A stretch of 43,769 nt of DNA from assembly GCA_030146875.1 (NCBI GenBank), contig JASLAX010000044.1, positions 1-43,769 on the forward strand. Reading direction: 5' to 3'. The position numbers and the translations under genes were made by a program. How positions within the stretch are numbered: the stretch's first letter is position 1; every line of letters begins with the position of its first letter. This DNA comes from Longimicrobiaceae bacterium (lineage in GTDB: Bacteria > Gemmatimonadota > Gemmatimonadetes > Longimicrobiales > Longimicrobiaceae). Below, one piece after another: positions 15,756 through 24,737 of this stretch. The notes under the pieces are model-generated. The model did not search any database and was not told the origin of the DNA. It was given only the letters and a program-made list of their open reading frames with translations.

Positions 15756-17209
15756 GGCGCGCGTGGCCGGCGCGGCTTCCGTTCCCCGACGGCTCGACGC
15801 TCGCCGCGGGAGCGGCGCTGGCGGTCGCCCTGGGCGTCTTCGCGGTCCTCTGGGGGGCTTCCCAGGCGCTGGCCGCCGCCGCCGTGGGGGTGTTCGTCTT
15901 CGCGGTGCTCACCCTGTCGCTCAACGCCCGCTCGCTGGCGCTCTGGGGGCTGTTCCTGCTCCTGTTCCTCACCGTCCTCAACTACTCCCCCATCGGATGG
16001 CTGTCGTCCGGGCTGCGGGTGGGGTACGCCCGCCTTCCCCTGCTGCTGCTGGTGCTGGCGGGGCTGGTGTGGCGCCTGGGCAAGCGGGTGGGACCGCTGA
16101 TCGGGCGCAACGCCGACGTCCTGCTCTTCGTGGCCTGGGCAGTCCTTTCCGGGGTGCAGGGGCTGGCGCCGGGGGTGTCGGTCCTGTACGCCCTCTGGCT
16201 GGCGGCGGCGCTCCTCTTCCTGGTGCTGGCGCTCTCCTGCTTCCCCAGCATCGACGACGCCGTCTTCCACCTGGCGGTGGTGCTGGTGGCGGCGTACTCC
16301 GTCCCCGTGCTGCTGGGGGCGGCGGCCCTCCCCACGTACCTGTCGGGCGGGTCGCGGCGGCTGATGGGGGCGCTGGACATCGACCAGCTCCACGCCTGGG
16401 GTGGGGTGACGGTGATCACCGGCCTGGCCGTGCTGGCGATGACGCGGCGGCGCACGCGGCTGCTCTCGCTGCCGGTGGCGGGCGTGCTGGTGGTGCTGTC
16501 GCTGCTGGGCGTGGCCCTCAGCGGGACCAAGATCGCGGTGGCCGCGCTGGCGGTGTTCGGCGTGGTGTACCTGGCCAGCGGGGGTCCGGGAGCGCGGTCG
16601 GTCGCCCCGTACGCCCTGTTCGCGCTGGTGGGGACCTGGCTGGCCCAGCGCTACCTGGCGGACGTGACGCTGCAGCGCTACAGCCTGCTCTTCGTGGAGG
16701 GGATGCTGTCCAGCTCCGACCAGTTCCGCCTGCAGCTCTGGGTCGCGAACGTGAGCTACGGGCTGGAGCACCCCCTGTTCGGCGCGGGGCTGGTGAACGC
16801 GGCCCAGGCGGCGGTCATCATGGATCCCACCCTTCCCGAGGGATACGGCGCCCACAGCACCTACCTGCAGATCGTGAGCGAGATGGGGCTCGTGGGCGCG
16901 GCGATCTTCCTGCTGATCCTGGGCCGCTCGCTGCTGCTCCTGGCCCGGCACCCCGTGCACCGCGGGCGCCGGGCCATCCCCCTGCTGCTGATGGTGCCGC
17001 CGCTGATCGTCTCCCTCACCGAGTCCAACCTGGCCCCGGGACAGGCGATGTTCTTCCCGCTCTGGATCGGCATCCTCCTTCCCCGCTGGATCCCCTTCGG
17101 GCGGGCCGCGGCGGCGGACCCGGAGCCCGAGCCCGACGCCCCCGCGCGCCCGCTCCCGCACGCGCGCACGTCGGGACCGCCCCTGGGACTGCGGGGTGCC
17201 GGTGGCTGA
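15752..17209 (+). CDS. O-antigen ligase/polymerase-like (Wzy/WaaL) membrane protein
   Basis: Integral membrane protein of 485 residues with roughly 11-12 hydrophobic segments and a large periplasmic loop at about 325-385. That loop contains FGAGLVNAAQ and GAHSTYLQIVSEMGLVG, the H-(S/N)-x-(Y/F)-L pattern of O-antigen ligases and Wzy polymerases (Wzy_C). It probably joins repeat units or ligates the finished chain on the periplasmic side. GTG 15752 overlaps the previous stop (GTGA) after a run of G. The protein ends in a Pro/Arg-rich tail. Ligase and polymerase cannot be told apart here. Confidence 0.82.
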   Translation: MRRAWPARLPFPDGSTLAAGAALAVALGVFAVLWGASQALAAAAVGVFVFAVLTLSLNARSLALWGLFLLLFLTVLNYSPIGWLSSGLRVGYARLPLLLLVLAGLVWRLGKRVGPLIGRNADVLLFVAWAVLSGVQGLAPGVSVLYALWLAAALLFLVLALSCFPSIDDAVFHLAVVLVAAYSVPVLLGAAALPTYLSGGSRRLMGALDIDQLHAWGGVTVITGLAVLAMTRRRTRLLSLPVAGVLVVLSLLGVALSGTKIAVAALAVFGVVYLASGGPGARSVAPYALFALVGTWLAQRYLADVTLQRYSLLFVEGMLSSSDQFRLQLWVANVSYGLEHPLFGAGLVNAAQAAVIMDPTLPEGYGAHSTYLQIVSEMGLVGAAIFLLILGRSLLLLARHPVHRGRRAIPLLLMVPPLIVSLTESNLAPGQAMFFPLWIGILLPRWIPFGRAAAADPEPEPDAPARPLPHARTSGPPLGLRGAGG

Positions 17210-18461
17210 CACCGTGACCCGCGCCTCCCGGCCGGACGCCGCGGCGCCCGCCTCGGGGGAGCGGCGGCTGCGCATCGCCTTCTTCTGCAGCAGCCCGCCG
17301 GCGCCCCCGCGCAGCGGCTACCAGCTGCGCTGCTTCCACCTCGCCCGAATGCTGGCGGACGCGGGGCATCGGCTGCACCTGTTCGGCTTCGACCCCGACA
17401 GCCAGGGCGCCTCCGCGCTCCCGGGCCTGCGGTTCGAGAGCGCGGACCTGGTCCCCCACCGGGCGACCTCTGCTCGCGACGCCGCGTCGGCGCTGCTGTC
17501 GCCGCTCCCGCTGCACGTGCGGACGCACGACAGCGCCGCGCTGCGCGCCGCCGTGCGAGCGCGGGAGCCGGAGCGATTCGACGTGGTCTACGCCAACTTC
17601 ATGTACTTTGCCCCGTACCGTGCCCTCTTCCCGGAGGACGCGCTGTGGGTGGTGGACCAGCACAACAGCGACCGAGACGTGTGGCGAAGCTTTGCGGCGC
17701 ACGCCCCCGGTGCCGCAAGGCGGGCGTACTCGCTGCTGAACCTGGCCAAGACCCGCCGCTACGAGCGCCGCGTGTACGACCGGGCCGACGTCTGCGTCTC
17801 CGTCTCCCAGCGCGACGCCGACCTCACGCGCGGGGCCTCGCGTCACCCGCGCTTCGTGGTGGCGCCCAACGGGGTGGACGTGGACGACGTGGGCCGCGCC
17901 GCCGAGTCCCTGCGCGCCGACCCCCGCCCCACGATCCTGTTCGTGGGGGGCTCGGCGGAGCGCAACGTGGACGCGGTGCACCGGCTGCACCGGCGCATCC
18001 TTCCCCGCGTGCGCCGGGTGGTCCCCGAGGCGCGGCTGCGGGTGGCGGGGACGGTCTGCCGCGACCTGTCCGGTCCCATCACCCGGGACCCGGCGGTGGA
18101 GCTGGCGGGGATGGTCGACCGCATCGTGGACGCCTACCGCGGGGCATGGGTGGTGGCGGTTCCCTCGTCGTTCGGCGGCGGCACCAAGCTCAAGATGGTG
18201 GAGGGTCTGGCCGCGGGAGTGCCGGTGGTGGGGACGCCCAACGCGTACCAGGGCTTCGACGTGCCGGCGGAGCTCAGCGAGCTGGTGTGCGAGGACGACG
18301 CCGCCTTCGCCGCCAGGGTCGCGGAGCTGCTGGGCGACGCGGAGCGCTCCGCCCGCCTGGCCGCGGCGGGGCGGCGGCTGGCGCGCGCCTACGACTGGAG
18401 CCGCACCCTGCGACCCGTGCTCGAGGTGCTGCGTTCCGCCCGCAGGAACGGGGCAGGATGA
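17196..18461 (+). CDS. GT4 family glycosyltransferase
   Basis: Retaining GT-B glycosyltransferase of 421 residues. The N-terminal domain starts RIAFFCSSPPAPPRSGYQLRC and contains WVVDQHNSDRDVW. The C-terminal donor domain has PTILFVGGSAERNVDAVH, VVAVPSSFGGGTKLKMVEGLAAGVPVV and PNAYQGFDV. The layout is that of GTs that take NDP-sugars onto polyprenyl-linked acceptors. GTG 17196 overlaps the ligase/polymerase by 14 bases; GTG 17202 is equally possible. It ends in an ATGA overlap. Confidence 0.84.
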   Translation: MPVADTVTRASRPDAAAPASGERRLRIAFFCSSPPAPPRSGYQLRCFHLARMLADAGHRLHLFGFDPDSQGASALPGLRFESADLVPHRATSARDAASALLSPLPLHVRTHDSAALRAAVRAREPERFDVVYANFMYFAPYRALFPEDALWVVDQHNSDRDVWRSFAAHAPGAARRAYSLLNLAKTRRYERRVYDRADVCVSVSQRDADLTRGASRHPRFVVAPNGVDVDDVGRAAESLRADPRPTILFVGGSAERNVDAVHRLHRRILPRVRRVVPEARLRVAGTVCRDLSGPITRDPAVELAGMVDRIVDAYRGAWVVAVPSSFGGGTKLKMVEGLAAGVPVVGTPNAYQGFDVPAELSELVCEDDAAFAARVAELLGDAERSARLAAAGRRLARAYDWSRTLRPVLEVLRSARRNGAG

Positions 18462-19681
18462 GCGCCGGTCCGCGTCTGCTCTGGGTCAACCAGTTCGCCG
18501 TGGCTCCCGGTGACGGGGGCGGGACGCGTCACGTGGAGATCGCCCGCGAGCTGGTGCTCCGCGGCTGGCAGGTGACCATCGTCGCGTCGGACCTCAACCT
18601 CCACTCGCGCCGCTACACTCGCCGCGCCGGCGCGGCGGACCGCCGGCTCATCCGCGAGAACGTGGACGGCGTGGAGATCTTGTGGGCCTGGAGCCTCCCG
18701 TACGAGCGCAACGACTGGCGCCGCGCCGGCAACTGGCTCAGCTTCGCCTGGCGCGTGGGACGCGGCCTGGAGGGTGCGGAGCGCGCGGACGTGGTGCTCG
18801 GCTCGTCGCCCCACCTCCTGGCGGCGCTGGCGGCGGAGAGGCTCGCGCGTCGCTGGCGGGTCCCGTTCGCGTTCGAGGTGCGCGACCTGTGGCCCGAGAG
18901 CCTGGAGGCGGCGGGCGGCGGGCGGGGGGCCGCGTACCGGGCCTTCGACGCGATCGCGCGCCGCCTCTACGCGCGGGCGGAGCGGGTGATCGTGCTGGCG
19001 CGCGGGACGGGGGAGTACCTGCAGAGGGAGCGGGGCGTGCCGGCCGGGCGGATCGCCTACGTGCCCAACGGCGTGGACACCGCCGCCTTCGGGGGGCACG
19101 CGCGGGAGCCGCGGGCCGACGGCCTCACGCTCGTGTACGCCGGCGCGCACGGCCCCGCGAACGGGCTGGAGGCGGTGCTGGGGGCCGCGGACCTGCTGCG
19201 CGGCTCCCCGGATATCCGCTTTCTCCTGGTGGGCGACGGGCCGGCGAAGGACGCCCTGCGGGAAGAGGCGGTGCGGCGCGGGCTCCCCAACGTGGAGTTC
19301 CGCCCCCCCGTCCCCAAGGCGGAAATGGCGCGCGTGCTGGGCGAGGCAGACGCCGGTCTGATGGTGCTGAAGGACGCGCCGCTCTTCTCGTTCGGCGTGA
19401 GCCCCAACAAGCTCTTCGACTACTTCGCCGCCGGGCTGCCGGTGGTCTGCAACGTCCCGGGCGAGGTCGCCGGGATGGTTCGCGACGCCGGCGCTGGGGA
19501 GCAGGCGGCCGACTCCACCGCGGCCGCCCTTGCCGACGCGGTGCGCCGGATGGCCGCCCGGTCCGCGGAGCAGCGGCTGGCGCTGGGCCGCGCCGGGCGC
19601 GCCTGGGTGGAGCGCGAGCACGCCCGCCCCATCCTGGCCGAGCGGCTGGAGGCGGCCCTCCTCCCCCTGGTGCGCCCGTGA
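18458..19681 (+). CDS. GT4 family glycosyltransferase (WbuB-like)
   Basis: Protein of 407 residues resembling WbuB/WcaI and FucNAc-transferring GT4 enzymes. It opens LLWVNQFAVAPGDGGGTRH, then EVRDLWPESL, YVPNGVDTAAF, a donor domain with RFLLVGDGPAKDAL, and SFGVSPNKLFDYFAAGLPVV, the WbuB-type version of the GT4 signature. These enzymes often add an amino-deoxy sugar such as FucNAc, which fits the local pool of amino sugars, but this is inference. ATG 18458 overlaps the stop of the upstream gene and follows GGCAGGA. Confidence 0.85.
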   Translation: MSAGPRLLWVNQFAVAPGDGGGTRHVEIARELVLRGWQVTIVASDLNLHSRRYTRRAGAADRRLIRENVDGVEILWAWSLPYERNDWRRAGNWLSFAWRVGRGLEGAERADVVLGSSPHLLAALAAERLARRWRVPFAFEVRDLWPESLEAAGGGRGAAYRAFDAIARRLYARAERVIVLARGTGEYLQRERGVPAGRIAYVPNGVDTAAFGGHAREPRADGLTLVYAGAHGPANGLEAVLGAADLLRGSPDIRFLLVGDGPAKDALREEAVRRGLPNVEFRPPVPKAEMARVLGEADAGLMVLKDAPLFSFGVSPNKLFDYFAAGLPVVCNVPGEVAGMVRDAGAGEQAADSTAAALADAVRRMAARSAEQRLALGRAGRAWVEREHARPILAERLEAALLPLVRP

Positions 19682-21588
19682 CGCTCCCCCTGCGGCTCTG
19701 GCCGCGGGCGGCCCTCACCGTCGCCCGAACCTTCGGCTTCCGGGGCGCCGCCCTGCGCGCGGCGCACGAGGCTCGCAGGGCCGGCGGCCGCTTCCGCGCC
19801 GCCCCCCGCCATGCGCCCGCGCCGGGATTCTCCGTGCCGCACCCCTTCGCGGTGGACGGCGCGGCGCTCGCGGGGGTCGCCGACCGGGCAGCCGCGGTGG
19901 AGCGCGCGGAGCGGGTCGTGGCGGGCGAGTACCTCGCGTACGGCGGCGAGTGGCGGGCTTTCCCCGCGGACGCGGCCGGCTGGCTGGGCGGCGGGTCGCG
20001 GGGGGAGGCCGGCACGCCGTGGTGGAGGGTCCGGCACCTGGGCGCGGGGGGCGACGTCAAGGACCTGTGGGAGCCGGCCCGCTTCGCCTGGGCGTACGAC
20101 CTGGCGCGCGCCCACCTGCTCACCGGCGACGCCCGCTACGCCGCGGCCTTCCACGAGCGCCTGGCGCACTGGTGGGCGTCGAGCCCCCCGTTTCGCAGCG
20201 TGCACTGGTCCTGCGGCCAGGAGACGGCGATCCGCGCCGCGGCGCTGCTCCAGGCCGAGGCCGCCTTCGCGGACGCGCCCGGGGTGGAGGAGCGGGACCG
20301 CGCGCGCCTGACCGAGGCGCTCGCGGCCTCGGGCGAGCGGATCGCCGACGCGGTCGGCTACGCCGTGTCGCAGCGCAACAACCACGGCATCTCCGAGGCC
20401 GCCGGGCTGGTGATGCTGGGTTCCCGCTTCGAGGGGCGGCACCCGGAGGCGCACCGCTGGCTGCGTACCGGGCGCGCCCTGCTGGACCGCCTGGTGCGCG
20501 AGCAGTTCGCCCCCGACGGGTGGTACGTGCAGCACTCGTTCAACTACCAGCGCGTCGCCCTGGACGGCTGCGTGCTCGCGGCGCGCGCCCTCGGGGGCCG
20601 TGGTGACGCGGCCCTGGGCGCCGAGGCGCGCGCGCGCCTCGGCGCCGCCCTGGAGCTGCTCGCGGTGGTGATGCACAGCCCGTCGGGGGAGGTGCCCAAC
20701 CACGGGGCCAACGACGGCGCGTGGATACACCCCGTCTCCCTGGCGCCACAGGCCGACTTCCGTCCCACGCTCACCGCCGTGTCCGCCGCGTACGGGATCC
20801 CGCTCCCGGCGGGAGTGGTCCCCGATCCCGAGGTCGCCGCCTGGCTCGGGGTGCCCGCGCCCGCGCCGGGGCCCCCCCCCGCGGACGTGGTGCGCGCCGG
20901 CCCCTCCGGCTGGGCGGCGGCCCGCGTCGGGGAGACGCACGTCTTCCTGCGGGCGGGGCGGTACGCGTCGCGGCCCGGCCACATCGATTCCCTCCACCTC
21001 GACGTGCGGGTCGGGGGCGCGCCGGTGGTGGTGGACGCGGGCACTTTTGCGTATAATGCCCCTCCCCCGTGGCGCAACGGCCTCGCCGCCGCCGCCGTGC
21101 ACAACGGGCCGCTCGTGGACGGCCGCGAGCCCGGGGTGCGGGGCCCGCGCTTCCTCTGGTACGTCTGGCCGCGCGCCGACCTGCTGGAGGCGCGGCTGGA
21201 GGACGGCGAGGCGGTGCTCGTGGCGGAGGTCCCCGGCGTCGTCCGCCGCACCGTGCGGGCGACGCCCGCGGGCGTGTCCGTGGAGGACCGCCCCCTGGCC
21301 CCCGGCGTCCGCCAGCTGGCCGTTCGATGGCTCCTCCATCCCGAGGCCGACCCCGCGCTCGTGCGGGTGGAGGGCGGCTCCGACACCGTGGCCGCCGAGG
21401 AGGGGGGCGTCGCGGGGTGGTACTCACCCACGTACGGCGTGCGCCTGCCCTCGCGCCTCGTGGAGGCGCGCCGCCGCGTGGGCCCGGGCGAGGCCGTGCG
21501 CACCACCATCGGCTTCGCCGGCGGTTCCGAGACGGAGCCGGCGGGCCGGGAATCGATCCGAGAACCGCGAAGGAACGCCGCTCGATGA
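19678..21588 (+). CDS. Heparinase II/III-like protein
   Basis: Protein of 636 residues with a two-part lyase layout. An N-terminal alpha-helical toroid carries LWEPARFAWAYDLARAHLL, SQRNNHGISEAAGL and HSFNYQRVALDGC. A C-terminal beta-sandwich carries RPGHIDSLHLDVRVGG and VVVDAGTF, the Hepar_II_III pattern. The Asn-His and Tyr residues typical of the lyase site are in the toroid. The family cleaves uronic-acid polysaccharides by beta-elimination. Inside a biosynthetic operon it may trim or control chain length or act during assembly. No signal peptide is visible, although such proteins often work in the periplasm. GTG 19678 overlaps the previous stop (GTGA). Confidence 0.84.
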   Translation: MTLPLRLWPRAALTVARTFGFRGAALRAAHEARRAGGRFRAAPRHAPAPGFSVPHPFAVDGAALAGVADRAAAVERAERVVAGEYLAYGGEWRAFPADAAGWLGGGSRGEAGTPWWRVRHLGAGGDVKDLWEPARFAWAYDLARAHLLTGDARYAAAFHERLAHWWASSPPFRSVHWSCGQETAIRAAALLQAEAAFADAPGVEERDRARLTEALAASGERIADAVGYAVSQRNNHGISEAAGLVMLGSRFEGRHPEAHRWLRTGRALLDRLVREQFAPDGWYVQHSFNYQRVALDGCVLAARALGGRGDAALGAEARARLGAALELLAVVMHSPSGEVPNHGANDGAWIHPVSLAPQADFRPTLTAVSAAYGIPLPAGVVPDPEVAAWLGVPAPAPGPPPADVVRAGPSGWAAARVGETHVFLRAGRYASRPGHIDSLHLDVRVGGAPVVVDAGTFAYNAPPPWRNGLAAAAVHNGPLVDGREPGVRGPRFLWYVWPRADLLEARLEDGEAVLVAEVPGVVRRTVRATPAGVSVEDRPLAPGVRQLAVRWLLHPEADPALVRVEGGSDTVAAEEGGVAGWYSPTYGVRLPSRLVEARRRVGPGEAVRTTIGFAGGSETEPAGRESIREPRRNAAR

Positions 21589-23720
21589 GACAGTTGCTCC
21601 AGCGCCTCGACACGGGCGGAACCGACTTCGCCGAGGTCCCCGTCCCCACTGCGCCCACCAACGGGCTGGTGGTGGAGACGCGCGCGACGGTGATCTCCGC
21701 CGGGACCGAGCGCATGCTCGTCGAGTTCGGGCGCTCGGGGCTGCTCGCCAAGGCGCGCAGCCAGCCGGAGAAGGTGCGCCAGGTGCTCGACAAGGCCCGC
21801 ACCGAGGGGGTCGGCCCCACCCTCGAGGCCGTCCGCGCCAAGCTGGACAGCCCCATCCCGCTGGGGTACTGCCACGCCGGGGTGGTGGTGGACGCGGGCG
21901 CCGCGGCCGGCGGGTTCGTGCCGGGGGACCGGGTGGTGACCAACGGTCCGCACAGCGAGTACGTGCGCGTCCCCCACACGCTGGCCGCGCGCATCCCCCA
22001 GGGCGTGTCGTTCGAGGCGGCGGCGTTCACGCCGCTGGCCGCCATCGGCCTGCAGGGCGTCCGCCTGGCGGCTCCCACGCTGGGGGAGACGGTCGTGGTC
22101 TACGGACTGGGCCTCATCGGGCTCCTCACCGTGCAGCTCCTGCGGGCGAACGGCTGCCGCGTCCTGGGCATCGACCGCGATCCCTCGCGCCTCGCGCTGG
22201 CGGAGGGCTGCGGCGCCACCCCCCTGAACGGCGCCGAGGGCGACGTGGCCGAGCGGGTCCTGGCACTCACCGGGGGCGTCGGGGCCGATGCCGTCCTCCT
22301 GACCCTGGCCGCCGCCAGCGACGAGCCGGTGCGCTCGGCCGCCCGCATGAGCCGCAAGCGGGGCCGGCTGGTGCTGGTCGGTGTCACGGGCCTGAACCTG
22401 GTGCGGGAGGACTTCTTCGCCAAGGAGCTGAGCTTCGCCGTCTCCTGCAGCTACGGTCCGGGACGCTACGACCCCGAGTACGAGGAGCGCGGGAACGACT
22501 ACCCCCTCGCGTACGTGCGCTGGACCGAGCAGCGGAACTTCGAGGCGGTGCTGGACCTGATGGCCGATGGCCGCGTCGACCCGCTCCCGCTGGTCTCCCA
22601 CCGCTTCCCGTTCGAGCGCGCCGCCGAGGCGTACGACCTGCTCACCGGCCAGGAGCCCAGCCTGGGCGTGGTGCTCGGCTATTCCGACCGGGGGGGCGAG
22701 CGCCCCGCCCGCTCCGCGCGCACCGTGCGGACCGCGGCTCCCGCTCCCGCCGCCGGAGCGGGAGTCGGCGTCATCGGGGCCGGGAACTTCGCCGTGCGCA
22801 CCCTGCTCCCCGTGCTCCGGGCCGAAGGGGTGCGGCTGCGCACGGTCGCGTCGGGAGGCGGTACCAGCGGGGCGGTGGCCGCGCGCAAGTTCGGCTTCGA
22901 GCAGGCCACCACCGACGTAGAGGCCGTGCTCGCCGACCCGGAGATCGACACGGTGTACGTGCTCACGCGGCACGACAGCCACGCGCGCCTCGCCGTGCGT
23001 GCCCTGGATGCCGGGAAGCACGTCTTTGTGGAGAAGCCGCTCGCGCTCACGGAGGAGGAGCTGGACGAGGTCGAGGCGGCCGCCGAGCGCTCGGGTCGTC
23101 TCCTCACCGTCGGGTTCAACCGCCGCTTCGCCCCCCTGGCCCTGGAGCTGGCGGGGCTCCTGAGGGGGAGGGCGGGCCCCGTCTCGGTGGTGGCGACGGT
23201 CAACGCGGGCGCCATTCCACGCACGCACTGGACCCAGGACCCACGGGTCGGCGGAGGCCGCGTGGTGGGCGAGGCCTGCCACTGGATGGACCTGGCCCGC
23301 TCGCTGGTGGGGGCGTCCGTCGCGGACGTGCAGGTGGTGGCGGCGCGGGACGCAGCGGGCCGCCCGATCGACGACGTGGCGCACGTGTCGGTCGCCTTCG
23401 CGGACGGCTCCACGGCGGTGGTGCATTATCTGGCCACCGGTGCGCGCTCCTTCCCGAAGGAGAGGATCGAGGCCTTCTGGGACGGCAAGACCGTCGCCAT
23501 CGACAACTGGCGGCGGCTGCGGCGCTATGGGGTGTCGGGGCCGCTCTGGGAGCGGTCCCAGGGAGTCGAGAAGGGCCATGCGGCGGAGATCCGCGCCTGG
23601 ATCGCGGCCGTGCGCGCCGGCGGACCCCCTCCCATTCCGATGGCCGAGCTGATGGAGGTGTCGCGGCTCGCCATCCGCGCCGCCCGGCTGGCCCGGGCGG
23701 GGGGAGCGCCGCCTCGGTGA
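21585..23720 (+). CDS. Bi-domain oxidoreductase: MDR dehydrogenase fused to Gfo/Idh/MocA
   Basis: Protein of 711 residues with two oxidoreductase domains. Residues 1-375 are a medium-chain dehydrogenase: GYCHAGVVVDAG, PLAAIGLQGVRLAAP and VYGLGLIGLLTVQLLRANG. Residues about 395-711 are Gfo/Idh/MocA-like: GVIGAGNFAVRTLLPVL, VEKPLALTEEELDEV and GFNRRFAPL. Fusions of this kind are often found beside heparinase-like genes in glycan clusters, as here. The job is unknown; it may oxidise and reduce a sugar or sugar nucleotide in turn. ATG 21585 overlaps the heparinase-like stop and follows AGGAA. Confidence 0.85.
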   Translation: MRQLLQRLDTGGTDFAEVPVPTAPTNGLVVETRATVISAGTERMLVEFGRSGLLAKARSQPEKVRQVLDKARTEGVGPTLEAVRAKLDSPIPLGYCHAGVVVDAGAAAGGFVPGDRVVTNGPHSEYVRVPHTLAARIPQGVSFEAAAFTPLAAIGLQGVRLAAPTLGETVVVYGLGLIGLLTVQLLRANGCRVLGIDRDPSRLALAEGCGATPLNGAEGDVAERVLALTGGVGADAVLLTLAAASDEPVRSAARMSRKRGRLVLVGVTGLNLVREDFFAKELSFAVSCSYGPGRYDPEYEERGNDYPLAYVRWTEQRNFEAVLDLMADGRVDPLPLVSHRFPFERAAEAYDLLTGQEPSLGVVLGYSDRGGERPARSARTVRTAAPAPAAGAGVGVIGAGNFAVRTLLPVLRAEGVRLRTVASGGGTSGAVAARKFGFEQATTDVEAVLADPEIDTVYVLTRHDSHARLAVRALDAGKHVFVEKPLALTEEELDEVEAAAERSGRLLTVGFNRRFAPLALELAGLLRGRAGPVSVVATVNAGAIPRTHWTQDPRVGGGRVVGEACHWMDLARSLVGASVADVQVVAARDAAGRPIDDVAHVSVAFADGSTAVVHYLATGARSFPKERIEAFWDGKTVAIDNWRRLRRYGVSGPLWERSQGVEKGHAAEIRAWIAAVRAGGPPPIPMAELMEVSRLAIRAARLARAGGAPPR

Positions 23721-24361
23721 CCACCGGCGCGGACGTTCCGAAGGGGAGGCACGGCGGGTACGACGTGGTGAAGCGGCTCCTCGACATCGTCGCGGCATCG
23801 GCGGCGCTGGTGGTCCTTTCCCCGCTCCTGCTCCTCGCCGCCGCGGTGGTCCGGTTTTCGCTGGGAAGCCCAGTCGTCTTTCGGCAGGAGCGTCCAGGGC
23901 GGGCGGGCCGCCCCTTCCGCCTTCTGAAGCTCCGCACCATGCGCGCCGCCCACGGCCCGGGTGGCGAGCTCCTGCCCGACGCCGAGAGGCTCACGCCGGT
24001 CGGTCGGTTCTTGCGGAGCACCAGCATCGACGAGCTTCCGGAGCTGGTGAACGTCCTGCGCGGCGAGATGAGCCTGGTGGGCCCGCGTCCCCTGCTCATG
24101 GAGTACCTTCCGCTGTACAGTCCCGAGCAGGCGCGTCGGCACGAGGTGCGTCCCGGCCTGACGGGCTGGGCGCAGGTCAACGGCCGCAACGCCCTGGGCT
24201 GGAACGAGCGCTTCGCCCTCGACGTCTGGTACGTCGACCACCGCTCGCTCGCGCTCGACCTGCGCATCCTCCTGCTGACCGTCCGGAAGGTCTTCTCGCG
24301 CGAGGGCATCTCCCAACCCGGCCAGGCCACCGTGGAGCGGTTTCGTGGCTCCGGTGGGTGA
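23717..24361 (+). CDS. Initiating sugar-1-phosphate transferase (EpsL/PglC/WcaJ family)
   Basis: Protein of 214 residues of the bacterial sugar transferase family. One N-terminal membrane segment (about 18-45) is followed by VFRQERPGRAGRPFRLLKLRTM, RFLRSTSIDELPELVNVLRG, SLVGPRPLL and RPGLTGWAQVNGRN. The Asp-Glu pair is in STSIDELPEL. It moves a sugar-1-phosphate to undecaprenyl phosphate, starting the repeat unit. The small size (no WcaJ N-terminal helices) matches PglC/EpsL, and the EpsN and EpsC homologues that follow suggest a di-amino-trideoxy sugar such as bacillosamine. GTG 23717 overlaps the previous stop (GTGA). Confidence 0.92.
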   Translation: MTTGADVPKGRHGGYDVVKRLLDIVAASAALVVLSPLLLLAAAVVRFSLGSPVVFRQERPGRAGRPFRLLKLRTMRAAHGPGGELLPDAERLTPVGRFLRSTSIDELPELVNVLRGEMSLVGPRPLLMEYLPLYSPEQARRHEVRPGLTGWAQVNGRNALGWNERFALDVWYVDHRSLALDLRILLLTVRKVFSREGISQPGQATVERFRGSGG

Positions 24362-24734
24362 GCCGGGCGTGCTCCGGGGCGAAAGGGGGCACGGAGAAGG
24401 TCGTGGCGGACGGGGTGCGGGCTGCGCGCTACACACGTTGCGCGCCGGCACGCCGCTCCACGGCGGCGCCCACTCCGCCGTGGCCGCGATCGGCAACGAC
24501 GGGCGGCGGATGGAGTTCGGTCAGGCGCTGGGCGAACGGGGGATCCCCCACGCCACGCCCGCGCGTGGGGCGGTAATGGGAGCCCGGAGCTGGATCGGAG
24601 CGGGGGCGGTGGTCCGGCAGGGGGTGCGGATCGGGGACGACGTGGCGGTGGGGGCGGGTGCGGTGGTGGTACGGGACGTCGCGGCCGGATCCACGGTCCC
24701 CGGCGTGCCCGGCAAGGCCTTTACGCGGGGGTAG
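24358..24734 (+). pseudogene. Broken pglD/epsM-type sugar O/N-acetyltransferase
   Basis: The GTG at 24358 overlaps the upstream stop as GTGA, as in intact neighbours. In that frame GAKGGTEKVVADGVRAA matches the N-terminal GAGGHxKVVxDAL motif of PglD/EpsM. The frame then shifts near 24430-24440 to the frame with AIGNDGRR (the AIGDN motif) and the last hexapeptide turns (about 48 residues: WIGAGAVVRQGVRIG ... GVPGKAF). The central part of the beta-helix, including the catalytic His region, is missing. Both a frameshift and large internal deletion are needed, which argues against a single sequencing error. A 52-residue remnant from ATG 24576 could be made, but acetyltransferase activity is unlikely. 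Confidence 0.8.
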
Positions 24735-24737
24735 GTG

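Noticed and set aside
21052..21057. Perfect TATAAT
   Set aside because: It lies in the coding sequence of the heparinase-like gene (Ala-Tyr-Asn codons) with no matching -35 box at the right distance.
20544..23798. Minus-strand open frame of more than 1000 codons
   Set aside because: It is antisense to the heparinase-like and bi-domain genes and is rich in His, Arg, Gln and Gly, as expected for reverse reading of GC-rich codons. The plus-strand genes have clear domains.
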